NCBI RefSeq assembly: GCF_027244095.1
Contig: NC_069661.1
Coordinates: 15,076,001 to 15,140,000, forward strand
Direction: 5' to 3'
Source of the DNA: Hemicordylus capensis
Lineage: Eukaryota; Chordata; Lepidosauria; Squamata; Cordylidae
DNA length: 64,000 nt
Position 1 is the first letter of the stretch. Every line of letters begins with the position of its first letter. Below, in pieces: positions 10,145-22,905 of the stretch. The notes under the pieces were generated by a model. The model was not told where the DNA came from, did no database searches, and saw only the letters and a program-made list of their open reading frames with translations. The position numbers and the translations under genes are program-made.

Positions 10145-12250
10145 ATGTGAGTGTTAAGATGAGGGATAACAAACTGCAGTTGAATCCAAATAAGACAGAG
10201 GTACTGACTGTGGGGGGCCAGGACCCAAGAGATGGTTTAGATCTGCCTCTTCTGGATGGGGATCTACTCTCCCTGAAAGACCAGGTACATAGCTTGGGAT
10301 GGCTCCTGGACCCAAAGCTCTCCCTGGTTTCTCAGGTGGTGGCCAGGTGCACTTTTTATCCGCTTTGGTCGATACGGCAGCTACGTCTATTTCTAGAGGT
10401 GAATGACCTTAAAACAGTGGTGCATATGCTGGCAACCTCTAGGCTTGACTACTGTAATGTGCTCTGTGTGGGGCTGCCTTTGTAAGTAGTCTGGAAACTA
10501 CTATTGGTACCGAAAACGGCAGCCAGATTGGTCTCTGGGACAACAGGAAGGAACCACATAACACTGGGTGTAAAAGAACTGCTCTGGCTGCCAATATGTT
10601 TCCGGGTGAAATACAAAGTGCTGGTTATTACCTATAAAGCCATTAATGGCTTGGGTCCAGGCTATTTGAGAGAATGCCTCCTTTGTCCAGGGGCGTAGCA
10701 AGGTTGGAGTGGGCTCAGAGACGAGATTTTAAAATGCCCCCCCCCCCCACTCAAAGTCCAGGGCCTCTGCACACCCCAGGTCCCCAAGGATTTAAGTCTG
10801 ATATTTCAAAATAAGTATGCTGCCTGGAAATACATTTCACTGAATACACACACGCACACGTCACAATATACAGTATAGTGATATACATTGAGTACTATAC
10901 ATCTGTGCTACTTTTAATGCCTAGAACACACTAGAAAGACAAATTATTAAAATGGGCCCCTTGCTGCAGATTAGCAAAGGAGACTTTCAACCATGCAGGG
11001 TGAGCCTATGTTTGTTTTCTCAGAATTCTGAACAAATTCAGTCAAGTTTGATTGCAGGAGGTTTTTCACAGGAGGCTTTTAAAGCCCTTTAAGACACCTC
11101 TCCTCTGGAATGGAGGTGCTGCATTCACATGTTGGCCAGATTTACCCTGAAGTCCCTGCAAGTTATTGGGGAGCAGTTCACACACAAGAAAAATAAAATA
11201 AAAGCACCACACATGCTTCACAGTTCTCACTCAGACCTTCTGGGTTGCAAAACAACTTGAACATAAGTGCATTTATAAATGAATGAATGAATGAATAAAA
11301 TAAATATAATACTGTTTCTTCCAGAAGTTTTTGTAATTTTCTGCCATGAAACAAGCCACTTATAGGACTTTTTAGATAGTTTTTTTTTTTAAGCCAGCAA
11401 ATTTTCCAAGCTGTTTTAAAATAAATATTCAGAGACTTCTCAGTCCCAGCCCCCCATATCAAAGCCCTATGGCAAGCAGATCCCTATATATCGGGGGGAG
11501 GGGGAGGAAAGGTAACCACAAAAAGGAGTTCACACTCTACCTGGCAAATGCTGGGCAGCAAGGGGTCTGCTGCAGAGAACAGTGGTGGCCACTCTGGCTG
11601 CCTCCTCCTTCCTGGCTTGCTTGGGCCCTACTCGAGTTCAGGCTTCACAGAGGCCTACACGAGGCCTCCGTGGAAGCCCCGCCCACCCGCCGATCAGCTG
11701 AGAGGCGGGAGAAAAGGAGCTCTTTGCAGCTTGTCTGCTGCTTCCATTGCGGGCCAGGAGAACAAGCAGGAGAGACAGCGAACAGGGCAAGTGGCTGAGG
11801 GGCAATGGGGAGTCACGTGAGGTGCCTCTGGGGTGCCCCTCCAGGCAGTGGGGCCCCTAGACAACTGTGTCCCCTTGCCCTATCGTTGTTACGCATGTGC
11901 CTTTGTCATAATCCCTGCCACTTGTTACGATCTTGTGGAGAGGTTTGCTTACAGTTGCCACCGGCTTGTTTGATGGTGACCCATGACCAGGCTTTCTCTG
12001 TGGCTGCCCCAGGGCTTTGGAATAAGTTTCTTGCTGAAATAAGAACATCTCCTTCTCTGTTTGTTTTCAGGAAGAACCTCAAGACTCTCCTGTTCTCTCA
12101 GACTTTTAATCAGAATTAATTTTAATAATTTTTAAAACTTGTTTTAATAATTTTATTCTATTGTTTTTATTGTCATGTATTTTAATTTGTGACTTTTAAA
12201 TATTTTAAATTTTGTACAACGCCTAGAGATATACAAATCAGGCAGTATAA
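10145..12250 (+). mobile_element. L2 LINE 3' portion, interrupted
   Basis: The translation 'MRDNKLQLNPNKTEVLTVGG', then 'SRLDYCNVLCVGLPL', matches the C-terminal part of the L2 at 14050-17600. After a 1.2-kb hAT insert (10688-11899) the same L2 resumes with the 'VTHDQAFSVAAPGLWN' block and a T-rich 3' tail. Only the 3' end is present, with several frame breaks. Confidence 0.88.
10688..11899. mobile_element. Non-autonomous hAT element (1.2 kb) with 8-bp TSD
   Basis: Left end 'CAGGGGCGTAGCAAG' and imperfect right end (inverse 'CACATGCGTAACAAC'). It is flanked by the perfect duplication CCTTTGTC (10680-10687 and 11900-11907). It has a poly-C run near its left end, a block shared with 21190-21310, and a (GAAT)n run at 11279. 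No transposase remnant seen. It sits inside the L2 copy at 10145-12250. Confidence 0.88.
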
Positions 12251-12254
12251 AAAT

Positions 12255-12390
12255 ATGATAACTAAATAATTACAGCTGACGCTGAGACTTAACTAAAGTA
12301 CATCATCGTTCATGGTAGAGGCAGGATTCAAATCAGGGGTACGTCCAAATTGCATCTCAGCCTCTTATCCACTATACTACCCTAGCTTGG
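12255..12390. mobile_element. MIR/CORE-SINE-like remnant
   Basis: 'CAGGATTCAAATCAGGGGT' and 'CTCTTATCCACTATACTACC' parallel the repeat at 5375-5815. Confidence 0.5.
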
Positions 12391-12559
12391 CAGATCAAAG
12401 GTCGCTCTTTATGTGGCATTTGTAGACTTTAGAGTTGCATTTGAGTCCATCTCGAGGCTGATTTTATGGCTTAAAGCAAACAATATAGATAGGTGTCTGC
12501 TCTTACTCATTCAAAAGCTGTATTCTAATACTTAGTTAAGAGTAAGATGTAACCCGCAG

Positions 12560-13870
12560 GGGTTATTATCAAACGCAATATCTGTGAAGAAGGTAGTCAA
12601 ACAGGTTTGCATTCTGGCTCCCTCTCTTTTCGGTTTTTATATTTCCTCATTGGCTATTAGCCTAGATAAGCCAGATTTTCATGCTCCAAAACTGACAGGT
12701 ATCCAGGTTACTCTTTTGCTTTGTGTGGATAAATGCTGAAGTAACTTTGCATACACCAATTGGCCTGAAAAGAGCTCTCAGGAGTGTCTCTCAGAATTGT
12801 TTGGGAAATCGGCTGGAGATTAACTACCAGAAAACAGAAATTCTGATTTTTCACCAAAGGTCGTCAGACAATCAATTGGTCAGTCAGGGGTAATAGAATT
12901 GAACAGGTGCATAACTTTAGATATTTGGAGGTGTTTTCTAGTGCTGCAGGCTCATGGAAGCCCCATACCAGCAGTGCCTTGCAATCAGCTCAGAGGAGCT
13001 CTGCAGCTATTTTAAGATTTAAGAATGGGTGCCAGCTGCCCTGAAGCTGTTTGAGGCCAAACTTTTGGCCCAAATTTTATATGGCACACAACTGGGAATT
13101 TACATCAAGCACAAGGAGACTGAGATGGTTCAAACTAAATTTTTGAGGGCACACCCAGATGCGTGTCCAACGCAAGTCTGAGGTTGGAGGTGGAGACTCT
13201 AAGAGTTGAGTTAACGGCATGGAGGCTGATGGGCAATTATTGGCTGAAGCTTAATTTGTGTCCTGTGGGTTTGGTCCCTTCTGGTCCTGGCTGATGATAA
13301 CTACAGATTGGGATAGGTGACGGTACTCAGGGAGAAACTCTTGCCCTATGGACTGTCCCCAGAGTACCTGCTGTCCTTAGGCCTAGCCAACGCTAGGAGG
13401 CTACTTGCGCAGAGAATAGAGGATGTAGAACACCAAAACGAACTTAGTATGATCTCTGATCTCAATTATGTATCAGTCGTTCTCCAGCAAAATATCCATC
13501 GGCACTGCCCTTTTCTAAGTTGCGTAAAGCATTCTTTAGAGCCAGATATGATGTGCTTCCCTTGGCTGTACTTTTTAGCAGGTATAATGAAATGCCTTAT
13601 GCAAACAGGATCTTTCCTTGTGGTGAAGGAATGCCAAAGAAAATATAACACGTACTTTTATACTGCTCCTTTTATAAAGACTTACATGCCAGCTTGATTC
13701 CACCTTTGCTACTGAATGGGCCAGGTAGGGATGAATCTTACTATACACGGTTTCTCCTTTCAGATAATTGTGCAGACACTACCTGGAATGTAGCTAATTT
13801 TTGCTTGGCAACCATTAAAATTAGACAACAACAGACCACTGATGAGATGTAACTTGATCTTGTATGTGAG
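12560..13870 (+). mobile_element. Non-LTR retrotransposon (LINE) C-terminal half, degraded
   Basis: Three-frame reading gives reverse-transcriptase-like text: 'CILAPSLFGFYI', then 'NYQKTEI'-like and 'WLKLNLCPVGL' blocks. A short open frame at 13317-13697 ('LREKLLPYGLSPEYLLSLGL') belongs to its C-terminal region. It is broken by many stops and shifts. It differs from the L2 that follows; the clade is uncertain. Confidence 0.6.
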
Positions 13871-14049
13871 AGGTATCATCTTCTTTATATATAATTCGCT
13901 AAGGCATACCTGTGGCTAATCCCATATGTGACAGCTCCCATGAGAGTTGGGAGAGCTGCCGGATAAGATAGAGATGGGGACGAGTGGGGGAAAGAAAATG
14001 GTAGTTGCCAGAAACGTTGCAGAGAGGAGGAGGTGTTAACATCTGCTTC

Positions 14050-17000
14050 CCAGAGACAGCAGCTGCCCAGTGGTAAAAGTCTGTGTGTGGTTGCTGTCTG
14101 CTGTTGTAAGCTTGCCAGCCAGTGTGCCCCCTAGTGTGTGGGGCTGTGGCTGCCCTGCAGCTGAGTCTGTGCGGGATCGGGGCCAGAGGGGATGAGTCAG
14201 AAGTTCCTGAGGGTCAGCTGCTCAGATTAGCCATCTTTCTGGGCTTATATAAGGGCTGCTGCCCTGTGGCGGTGGGCCTGCCACCGGCAAGGACGCCACT
14301 TAAGGGGCAACACCAAACAGGGTTGTCCCTTTAGGGGAGCCATGTCGGGGGGCAACGAGGGCGAGGGCCTGTTGATATTTTTTGGCTTCTGTTGATTTAA
14401 GTTCCTGGGGGGTCTCAGATGTGTCTTGGTTTGTCTGGGGATGGGGGGACAGGGGGTGTGCCCACTGACTGTGGAGTGGCTATTCCGGTGGTGGTGGGGA
14501 ATAGAGGAAGTAAAGTTGGCAGGTCAGCGTGTCGTTACAGGGGAAGGGAAGTCAGAAATCTATTAGCTGTTTCCCCTTCCGGCTGCCCTGCCTGCTCTTT
14601 GACCTTGGGGAGCAGTGCCAACCTCCCACAGACTCTCACCTTGCTCCTCTGTAATGCCAGGTCTGTCCAGAATAAACCTGAAATCATCCATGATCTGATT
14701 CTGGATGAAGGGGCAGACCTGTTATGTATTACGCAGACTTGGTTGGGAGAGGCTGGTGGCCCAGTCCGGTCCCAGCTTCTCCCTCCAGAGTACTCGGTTG
14801 AGGAGTGGGTGCAGGGACATTGGCGAGGAGATGGAGTGGCTGTGATCTATAAGAATAACCTTTCCCTGACCAGGATCCCTGTGGAAGTGTCTGACCATAT
14901 TGAATGTGTGTACTTAAGTTTGGGGACCAGGGATAGACTGGGACTTCTCTTAGTGTACCGATCACCCCACTGCCCAATAGAGTGCCTAACTGAGCTGACG
15001 GACTTGGTCTCAGGTTTGGCGTTGGAGTCTCTGGGGCTTGTGGTGCTGGGGGACTTCAATGTCCATTTTGGGTCCGGTTTGTCTGGGGTGGCTCAGGAGT
15101 TCATAGTGGCCATGACAACTATGAGCCTATCCCAAAGGGTCTCAGGACCGAAGCACATTGCAGGTCATACGCTTGATGTGGACCATCACTCTGATCAGGG
15201 TGGTGTTTGGTGGGTGGGGACTCCTGTGATTTCCCCATTGTCATGGATGGACCACCATCTGGTTAAGGTTGGACTCACAGTCACACCCCACCTTCTCAGG
15301 AGCGAGGGGCTCATTAGAATGGTCTGCCCAAGAAGGTTATTGGATCCAATAGGGTTCCAAGAAGCCTTGGAGGGATTTAGTGTTGGCTCTGCCGGTGATC
15401 CTGTTGATGCCCTGGTAGAGAATTGGAACAACAAGCTCACCAGGGCAGTAGACATGATCACACCTAAACGTCCTCTCCGACCTGCTTCAAAATTGGCCCC
15501 TTGGTATACGGAAGAACTACGGGGGCTGAAGCAGCGAGGTAGATGACTGGAGTTCAAGTGGAGGAAGACTCAATTCGAATCCGACAGATTACAACATAGA
15601 GCACATTTGAAGATCTATGCTCTGGCAATACGGGTGGCAAAGAAGCGATTCTTTTCGGCCCATATTGCGTCTGCAAGTCCACATCCGGCGGAGTTGTCCA
15701 GGGCTGTGAGAGGGTTAGTGAGTGCCCCTCCTCCCTTGAATCACAATTTGGAGCCATCTATTACCCACTGTGATGTATTTAATGGTTTTTGTGTGGATAA
15801 AATCTCTCTTATTTGGGCCGACTTGGATTTAGACCCCACAATTACTGCAGTGTCTGAATCAGAGATGTCCAGTGACTCCTCTTATGTGGTTAGGCTGGAT
15901 CAGTTTCAGTTTGTGACTTGTAAGGATGTGGACAAGCTGCTTGGAGCGATGCGGCCTACCACCTGTTCTCTTGACCCTTGCCTGACATGGCTAATACTAT
16001 CTGGCAAGGAGGTTGTTGTAGAAGGCCTGGTAGAGATCATAAATGTTTCTCTGAGGGAGGGCAGGATGCCTCCTTGCCTTAAGGAGGTAATTATTAGACC
16101 ACTTCTTAAGAAGCCTGCAATGGATTCCTCAGAGTTGAGCAACTATAGGCCTGTCTCCAACCTTCCGTGGCTGGGCAAGGTAATTGAGAGGGTGGTGGCC
16201 TCTCAACTCCAGGCAGTCTTGGATGAAACTGATTATCTAGACCCTTTTCAGACTGGCTTCTGGGTGGGCTATGGGGCCTTGGGCCTTGGGTGGCCTAATG
16301 GATGATCTCCAATTTGGAATTGACAGGGGAAGCGTGACTCTGTTGGTCTTTTTGGACCTCTCGGCAGCTTTCGATATTATTGACCATAGTATCCTTCTGG
16401 AGCATCTGAGGGGGTTGGGGGTGGGAGGCCCTTCTTTGTGGTGGTTCCACTCTTACCTCTCGGGCAGATTCCAGATGGTGTCTATCGGGGACTGTTGTTC
16501 TTCAAATACTGAACTCCGGTATGGTGTCCCTCAGGGTATGGTGTCCCTCAAGGCTCCGTATTGTCTCAGATGTTGTTTAACATCTACATGAAACCACTGA
16601 GAGAGATCATCAGGACATTTGGTGCAGGGTGTTATCAGTAAGCTGATGACAGACAAATCTATTTCTCCATGTCAATATCATCAGGAGAAGGCATAACCTC
16701 CCTAAATGCCTGCCTGGAAGCAGTGATGGGCTGGATGAGAGGTAACACACTGAGACTGAATCCAGATAAGACGGAGGTACCTATTGTGCAGGGTCGGAAC
16801 TCGGGAGATGATTTTGATCTGCCTGTTCTGAATGGGGTCACATTTCCCCAGAAGGACAGGTACAAAGTCTGGGGGTGCTTCTGGACACAAAACTCTCCCT
16901 GGTGTCCCAGGTTGAGGCAGTGGCCAGAGGTGCCTTTTATCAGCTTCGGCTGATACGCCAGCTGTGTCCATTTCTTGAAATAAATGACCTCAGAACAATA

Positions 17001-17600
17001 GTACATCTGCTGGTCACCTCCAGACTTGACTACTGCAATGCACTCTATGAGGGGCTGCCTTTGTACATAGTCCGGAAACTGCAGTTAGTCCAGAATGCAG
17101 CAGCCAGATTGGTCTCTGCGTCATCTCAGAGAGACCATATTACTCCTATCTTTAAAGATCCACACTGGCTGCCGATACGTTTCCGGGCAGAGTACAAGGT
17201 TTTGGTTATAACCTAGAAAGCCCTAAACAGCTTGGGCCCTGGGTATTTAAGAGAATGTCTTCTTTGCTATGAACCACACCGCCCATTGAGATCATCTGGA
17301 GAGGTTCGTCTGCAGTTGCCACTGGCTTGTCTGGTGGCTACTCAGGGATGGGGCATCTCCATTGCTTCCCCGAGGCTTTGGAACACACTTCCTGCTCAAA
17401 TAAGAGCCTCCCCATCTCTTACAACTTTTAAAAGGGCAGTCAAGACACATTTGTTCACCCAGGCTTTTAATTAGATATGTTTTAATTGTGTTTTAATAGT
17501 TTTAACTTTTAAAAAAAAATTAATTGTTGAAACATGTTAATCTTTTGATTGATTGTTTTCATTGTTTTGTAAACAGCCCAGAGAACTTGCAATTTGGGTG
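14050..17600 (+). mobile_element. L2 LINE, nearly full length
   Basis: An apurinic-like endonuclease domain is open at 14419-15546: 'LLLCNARSVQNKPEI', 'ADLLCITQTWL', 'GDGVAVIYKNNLSL', 'LGDFNVHF'. The reverse transcriptase follows at 15607-16600 ('NYRPVSNLPWLGKVIER', 'FLDLSAAFDIIDHSIL', 'YGVPQGM'). The C-terminal region is at 16669-17474 ('SRLDYCNALYEGLPL', 'HWLPIRFRAEYKVLVIT'). The frame breaks near 15543, 16290, 16560 and 16870, with further stops, so the copy is dead. The 3' end has the L2 tail 'TTGTAAACAGCCCAGAGAA'. The 5' limit is uncertain. Confidence 0.9.
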
Positions 17601-18540
17601 GTTTTTGGCACAGTTATTTGAGAATTTTGCAGCAGGTGGGGGCCTGTCCCTGTGGCACTAGCACAGCAGCACAACCCATTTGTGGATTCAAGCAATCTTT
17701 CAATAAAAACGCTCTGTCCCCATGGAACAGTGACCACAGGTCACTTGAGAAAGCAAGATAGACCAATGGCCTGCCTTGGTACTATGGAACAGCTTCAAAT
17801 GTTCATTTTACTGAAGTGGAGTGAGAAGTAGCCCAAACAAATCAGCCTACTGTTCAGAATTGTTGAGATTTATCATCACTGCATTTAAGAAAGTGCAAAA
17901 CCAAGGATCATGGTTACAAGAAAGAGAGAAGCAACTAAGATTCCTGGGGATGTCAATAGATTGACAGGGGTATTCCCTCACCCCCCTCCTTTTGTCTCCT
18001 GTAGTCCCATATGCATGACCTGTCCCTGCAATGGCAAAAGTTGTGAACCACTGGCTTAGACATCATGTCCCACCAAATTACATTATGGCCTAATTACATT
18101 GTGGCCTAAATTACATTAGACTGCTCAACTTGGGCAACAAAACTTAGACACCACTATAACTCATAAAAATCAGAAGAAAAACAAAATAGCTTTTCAAAAG
18201 ACCCCTGAACAAGTCAAGAGATTCTTTCTAAACCTTTGGAAAGAAAAACCTGTGTAATTTCAGAACTTTCCTAACCAGCTTCTCGAAAAGCTTCTCCACA
18301 CAACTTATACCATGGCTTTCAGCAAGAGCTTTGGAACTGCATTGAGCTCCCAAAGATATTTGGGTATTTCTGTCTCAAAATGCTGTCTTCCAAATCCCTT
18401 TGCAAGGTCAGTTTACATTTCAATCACACTGAATACAACACATACTTAACTAAACCATTCATGCCCAACAGGGAAGCTCTGCCAGCTTTTTGCATATCTT
18501 ATCTTCTGCTAATCACTCAGTGCCTCAGCTGGAGTCACTG
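17601..18540. other. Unassigned intergenic stretch
   Basis: No gene or repeat recognised by eye; A/T-rich with scattered short inverted matches. Confidence 0.5.
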
Positions 18541-18735
18541 AGTCAGAGAAGTCAATTTCAATTTCAATGCTTTTCCGAAGAACAAAGCATTCGGGTCCAA
18601 AACAGAGTCATTTCGATTTGGAAACAAAAATCTCTGGTTTTTTAAATTCTTGATTTCGTTTTGGTTACAAAATCTCTGAAATTGCCATTTTCGGGCACAA
18701 AACTTTTTGTACCCAAATCAAAATGCACAAGCCTA
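18541..18735. mobile_element. hAT-like element end fragment
   Basis: A 'TTTCGATTTGGAAACAAAA' style body, rich in near-palindromic A/T blocks, ends in 'AATGCACAAGCCTAG'. That resembles the inward-reading end of small hAT elements. No left end or duplication seen. Confidence 0.4.
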
Positions 18736-18989
18736 GATTGAAGGGGGAGGCACAGCAGACTCCTCTAGTGGCTGCCCGCCCGCCTTACAATGCCCCACTA
18801 GCAGGCAGGTGGCTCACTGCCCTAACCACTGCTACTGCTGGTGGTAGTGGAAGTACCACCACCATTGCCATGCTGCTCTTCCATGCCCCACTGTCCCTGC
18901 ACAGCAGAGAAGGAAGTGTGGGACCCTGCTGCCTATCAGCTGGTTGGAAGCTGGACGGATAAGAGGGATAAGGAAGAGAAGGGGAATCA

Positions 18990-19245
18990 GAACATAAGAA
19001 CAGTCCTGCTGGATCAGGCCAAAGGCCTATCCAGTCCAGCATCCTGTTTCACACAGTGGCCCACCAGATGCCTCTGAGAAACCCATAGGGAAGAGGTGAG
19101 GGCATGCCCTCTCTCCTGCTGATGCTCCCCTGCAACTGGTATTTAGAGGCATCTTGCCTCCGAGGCTGGAGGTGGCCTGTAGCCATCAGACTATTAGCCA
19201 CTGATAGACCTGTCCTCCATGAATTTGTCTAAGCAGCTGCTGCCA
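18990..19245 (-). mobile_element. CR1 LINE 3' end
   Basis: Starts with 'AACATAAGAACAGTCCTGCT', the inverse of the CR1 3' terminus, and continues colinear with the copies at 6132 and 24291 for about 250 bp. Confidence 0.88.
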
Positions 19246-19913
19246 TCACACCAGGTAAGGGAAGGTTGGGGGTGGGAGGGAAGCAGAAAGGGGTACGTTA
19301 TGTGTACGTTATGGGTGAGGGTAGTGAACATAATTAACAAGGTGCGGCAAATGTTCCTGGTTCAGGGTGGAGGGGAGGGCACTGGCTGGGTGACAACTCA
19401 CTCTTCAGCCCCTGAGGGCTCTCTCCCTGCCCCCTCTCCAACTCAGTGGGCTGTTGTTGGTTCCTGATTGGAGGGCTCATCTCAGCTTCAAGCAAGAGGC
19501 GTCTTCTCCAGGAGGGGAGGGGGGAGGAGTGTCAGGCAGCATCACTCTCTCCTCCTCTCCTCCTGACTAGCTGGCTAGTGGAAAGGAAGGAGAAAAAGGC
19601 AGGGGTCCATCTTGTCCCAGGGCCCACTTCAACTTTGCTATGCCCTGGATACCTGTAACATCTGACTGTGGGGAAGATCAAACCTCACAGCAGCTACCAG
19701 GAGCTAAATGTACAAGTAAATGTGTAGTAAGATCTGGAGACTCTTAGGGAGGAGAACCATGAGATAATTCAAATAAATTCAAGCACATCTGCCTGGGTCA
19801 TGGGCCATGCTCCCAAGATCCCTTGCTTTAGAGCTTGTATTGACTCTTTCAGGTGTTCCCAGTTTTTACTTTTGGCCACAGACCGTCACACTTCATTGGG
19901 ACTGCTTCTGAAG

Positions 19914-20835
19914 TAGGGGTGTGCAATTCGGGAATTCGGTGATTCGGTTCAGGACCCGAACCGAATCACCCCTGTTCTGTTTTGTGCCTGAATATGTTGA
20001 TTCGGCCTTGATTCGGTTCGGATTTGGATTTAATCTGAATCCAAATCTGAATTGATTTGGGGGGTAAAAAAGGGGCCCAGGGGCAAAATTTTGGGGTGGG
20101 GTGGTAGTGCCCAATGGGTGGAGTCTACCACCCCAATTTCAGGGGAATTGGGCAAAGGGTTGATTTTTGGGGAATTTTTGAAATTTTAGTGACTTTGGGG
20201 CAGTTCGGGGGCATAGCATGGGATCTGGGCAAAAGGAGTGGGGTGGGGTGGTAGTACCTAATGGGTGCAGGCTATCACCCCAATTTCAGGGGGATTGGGC
20301 AAAGGGCTGATTTTTTGAGAATTTTTGAAGTTTTAGTGACTTTGGGGCAGTTTGGGGGCAGAAAGCAGAAAGCCCTTTGTCCAATCCCCCTGAAATTGGG
20401 GTGGTATCCTCCACCCATTAGGCACTACCACCCCACCCCACTATTCTGCCCCAGTCCCCACTTTCTGCCCCAATCTGCCCCAAAGACATGAAAACTTCAG
20501 AAATTCACCAAAAATCAGCCCTTTGCCCAATCCCCCTGAAAATTGGGGTGGTAGCCTGCACCCATTAGGCACTACCACCCCACCCCACTCTTTTTGCCCA
20601 GATCCCATGCTATGCCCCCGAACTGCCCCAAAGTCACTAAAACTTCAAAAAATCCCCCCAAATCAACCATGAACCGAATCACCCGAATTTTTCATGCCCG
20701 AAATTTGGGTGATTCGGCTCGGGCCCGAAAAATATCAGGGGACATTGGGGGTGATTCGGTTCGGCCCCGAATCACCTGAAAATGCTCATTTCAGGCACAG
20801 ATCGTTCTGTGCCCGAAATTTTTTGCACATCCCTA
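19914..20835. mobile_element. Non-autonomous hAT foldback element (922 bp) with 8-bp TSD
   Basis: Ends 'TAGGGGTGTGCAATTCGG' and the inverse of 'TAGGGATGTGCAAAAAAT' are flanked by the perfect duplication TTCTGAAG (19906-19913 and 20836-20843). The body holds two tandem ~155-bp units (20100-20360) followed by two inverted copies (20375-20650), so the whole folds into a long hairpin. Blocks such as 'GATTCGGTTCGG' lie just inside the ends. The ends match the large element at 25456, a candidate source of transposase. Confidence 0.93.
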
Positions 20836-20869
20836 TTCTGAAGTTTCCCCTGGTTTCTGGGATGGCTTT

Positions 20870-20952
20870 TGTCCCCTTTTATGATGAATATGAGAAATAT
20901 TTATATGATGAATATTTATATACTGCTTCCAACCAAATTTACCAAAGCAGTT

Positions 20953-21047
<95 letters not shown>

Positions 21048-21185
21048 GCACGCACGCACGCACAGCAACAGCCACTGGTGGGATGCTGTGCTGGGGATGG
21101 ATAGGGCCAGTTGCTTTCCTCCTGCTCAATAGAGAGAATCACCACTTTTAAAAGGTGCCTCTTCGTTCAGTTAGCAGAAAGCTTG
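20870..21185 (-). repeat. T2 repeat carrying a compound AT/CA/GCAC microsatellite
   Basis: Reverse-oriented T2 copy, split by about 50 bases of (TA)n from ~20956, then (CA)n from ~21008, then (CACG)n to 21062. Microsatellites commonly grow from the tails of retroposons. Confidence 0.8.
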
Positions 21186-21189
21186 TCAC

Positions 21190-21480
21190 AGGGGGCTTTG
21201 GAAGGCCTTTAACTCACATCTCCTCCAGAATGGAGGCAGTGCAGTCACGTATCGGCCAGATTTACCCTGAAGTCCCTGCGAGTTATCAGGGAGCAGTTCA
21301 CACACAATTTGGATTTTTCACTACGTGTTAGAGTGTAGCCCGGGCTATATTCGGGGTAAAAAAATCCACTATTTGCGGAGGATTTTTTGGGACAATTTTG
21401 AGTTTCCAGTAAAACCTCCCCATAAACTCCTGGTAAAACCTAATCACCGCGGTGTGAACAAAGTTCTCTCTGTACAACCC
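21190..21480. repeat. Interspersed repeat shared with the 10688 element
   Basis: 'GGCCAGATTTACCCTGAAGT' and 'GAGCAGTTCACACACAA' recur at 11130-11180. This copy extends further right. Boundaries and class are unknown; it is probably a DNA-transposon relic. Confidence 0.5.
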
Positions 21481-21647
21481 TTCTTCAGACAGAGACCATG
21501 GGCAAGAAGACTCACAGCAGGCCATCCTTCTCAGGGCTGTGTGATTTCTGTACTAAGGGGAAAGAAAAATCAAAATTCTGTGTTAAGGGCAGACCAATTG
21601 TGCAACCCATATACATAATGCAATTAAAGCCTATTACGAATACGAAC

Positions 21648-21905
21648 ACAACCAGTATTTATATACTGCTTTTCAGCAACAAAGTGGTTTATATAGATAT
21701 AAGTAAGTAAGTAAGTAAATAAATAAATAAATGGCTCCCTGTCCCCAAAGGGCTGACAATCTAAAAAAGAAACGTAAGATAGACACCAGCAACAGCCACT
21801 GGTGAGATGCTGTGCTGGGGATGGATAGGGACAGTTGCTCTCCCCCTGCTAAATAAAGAGAATTGCCACTTTTAAAAGGTGCCTCTTGCTCAGTTAGCAA
21901 TGTAA
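21648..21905 (-). mobile_element. T2 interspersed repeat
   Basis: Reverse-oriented copy with a (TAAG)n/(TAAA)n tail at 21703-21732, 'CCCCAAAGGGCTGACAATCT' and the 'CCACTTTTAAAAGGTGCCTC' head. Confidence 0.75.
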
Positions 21906-22394
21906 TAGCAAATATTGTGCAGCATATTTTATGCTGCACGTTCCATTACTTTGCAAAATAAAAAAACAAAAACAAAAATTTTCTTCCAGTCATCATAGAG
22001 AGGGGCAGGGCACTCCAAGGCAAGTGAAGCCACCTGTCATATACTTCTTGGGTTTGGTTTGGTTTGGTTATGTGGTCTTCAGGTCTGGGAACTCTGGCTG
22101 TCTCAGCCATAAAAAGTGAAGCAATTACTTCCTTTGTGGTTTTATTTAAACTCTGACAGGGAATTGGCCCCTGTTCTTCCTTGTTTCCATCATATTGCAG
22201 AACTCACAAGCGAGAAATACTGTGGGTCACTAAGGATGTGACTAGCGTAAGTTGTGTTTCTTTCTTCGCTGCCCTTGTATGGGAGAACAGAAAACTAAAT
22301 CAAAATCTGTATCTCCCTGCAATCCGCAAGCCCACCCCCCACCCCCTTTATTTCTGCAAGGAAAGCAAACCAAACCCGAAGACCATGGCTCCAT

Positions 22395-22500
22395 ATTGGG
22401 AAGAGCCTGTGGTTCTGTCGCAGAGCTCATGCTTTCCATGAAGAAGATTCCAGGTTCAGTCCCAGGTCAGGATGGGTAGATCCCAAAGCAGCTGGCCAAT
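22395..22500 (+). mobile_element. Degenerate tRNA-derived SINE head
   Basis: A-box-like 'GTCGCAGAGCTCATGC' and B-box-like 'AGGTTCAGTCCCAGG' resemble the SINE at 44086. Confidence 0.55.
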
Positions 22501-22689
22501 AAGGTGGCATGAGACAATGCCTGCCCGAAGACATGATCCGTGCTTGAATTTTATGCCCATCCAAGAGCCAAACTATGTATAATTTACATAGATTGGCCCT
22601 TGGGTGGAGATAAGAGTAGATGGGGACACGATTTGTGCACAGAGTACTGCTTTGGGGACTGGTACTCTCCATGATGGCTAAATGGGATT

Positions 22690-22862
22690 GAATACCAATT
22701 ACAGAGGAGCAGCAATGGGAAAGGGACGGGTTGTTATCTTCATGCCCTGCCTGGGGGCTTCCTGGAGACATCTGATTGGCCACCATGGGAAACAGGTTGG
22801 TCATCTGATTGACCATCACTGAACTAGGTGGGTCTTTGTTCTGATTCAGGAGGGCTCTCCTT
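22690..22862 (+). mobile_element. Degenerate CR1 3' end
   Basis: Parallels the end of the CR1 copy at 37870-38345, ending 'TCTGATTCAGGAGGGCTCT'. More diverged than the other CR1 ends here. Confidence 0.6.
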
Positions 22863-22905
22863 AAATTATGTTCTTGGGGGTTGGGGCATAGCAGGAAAAC
22901 ACAGC

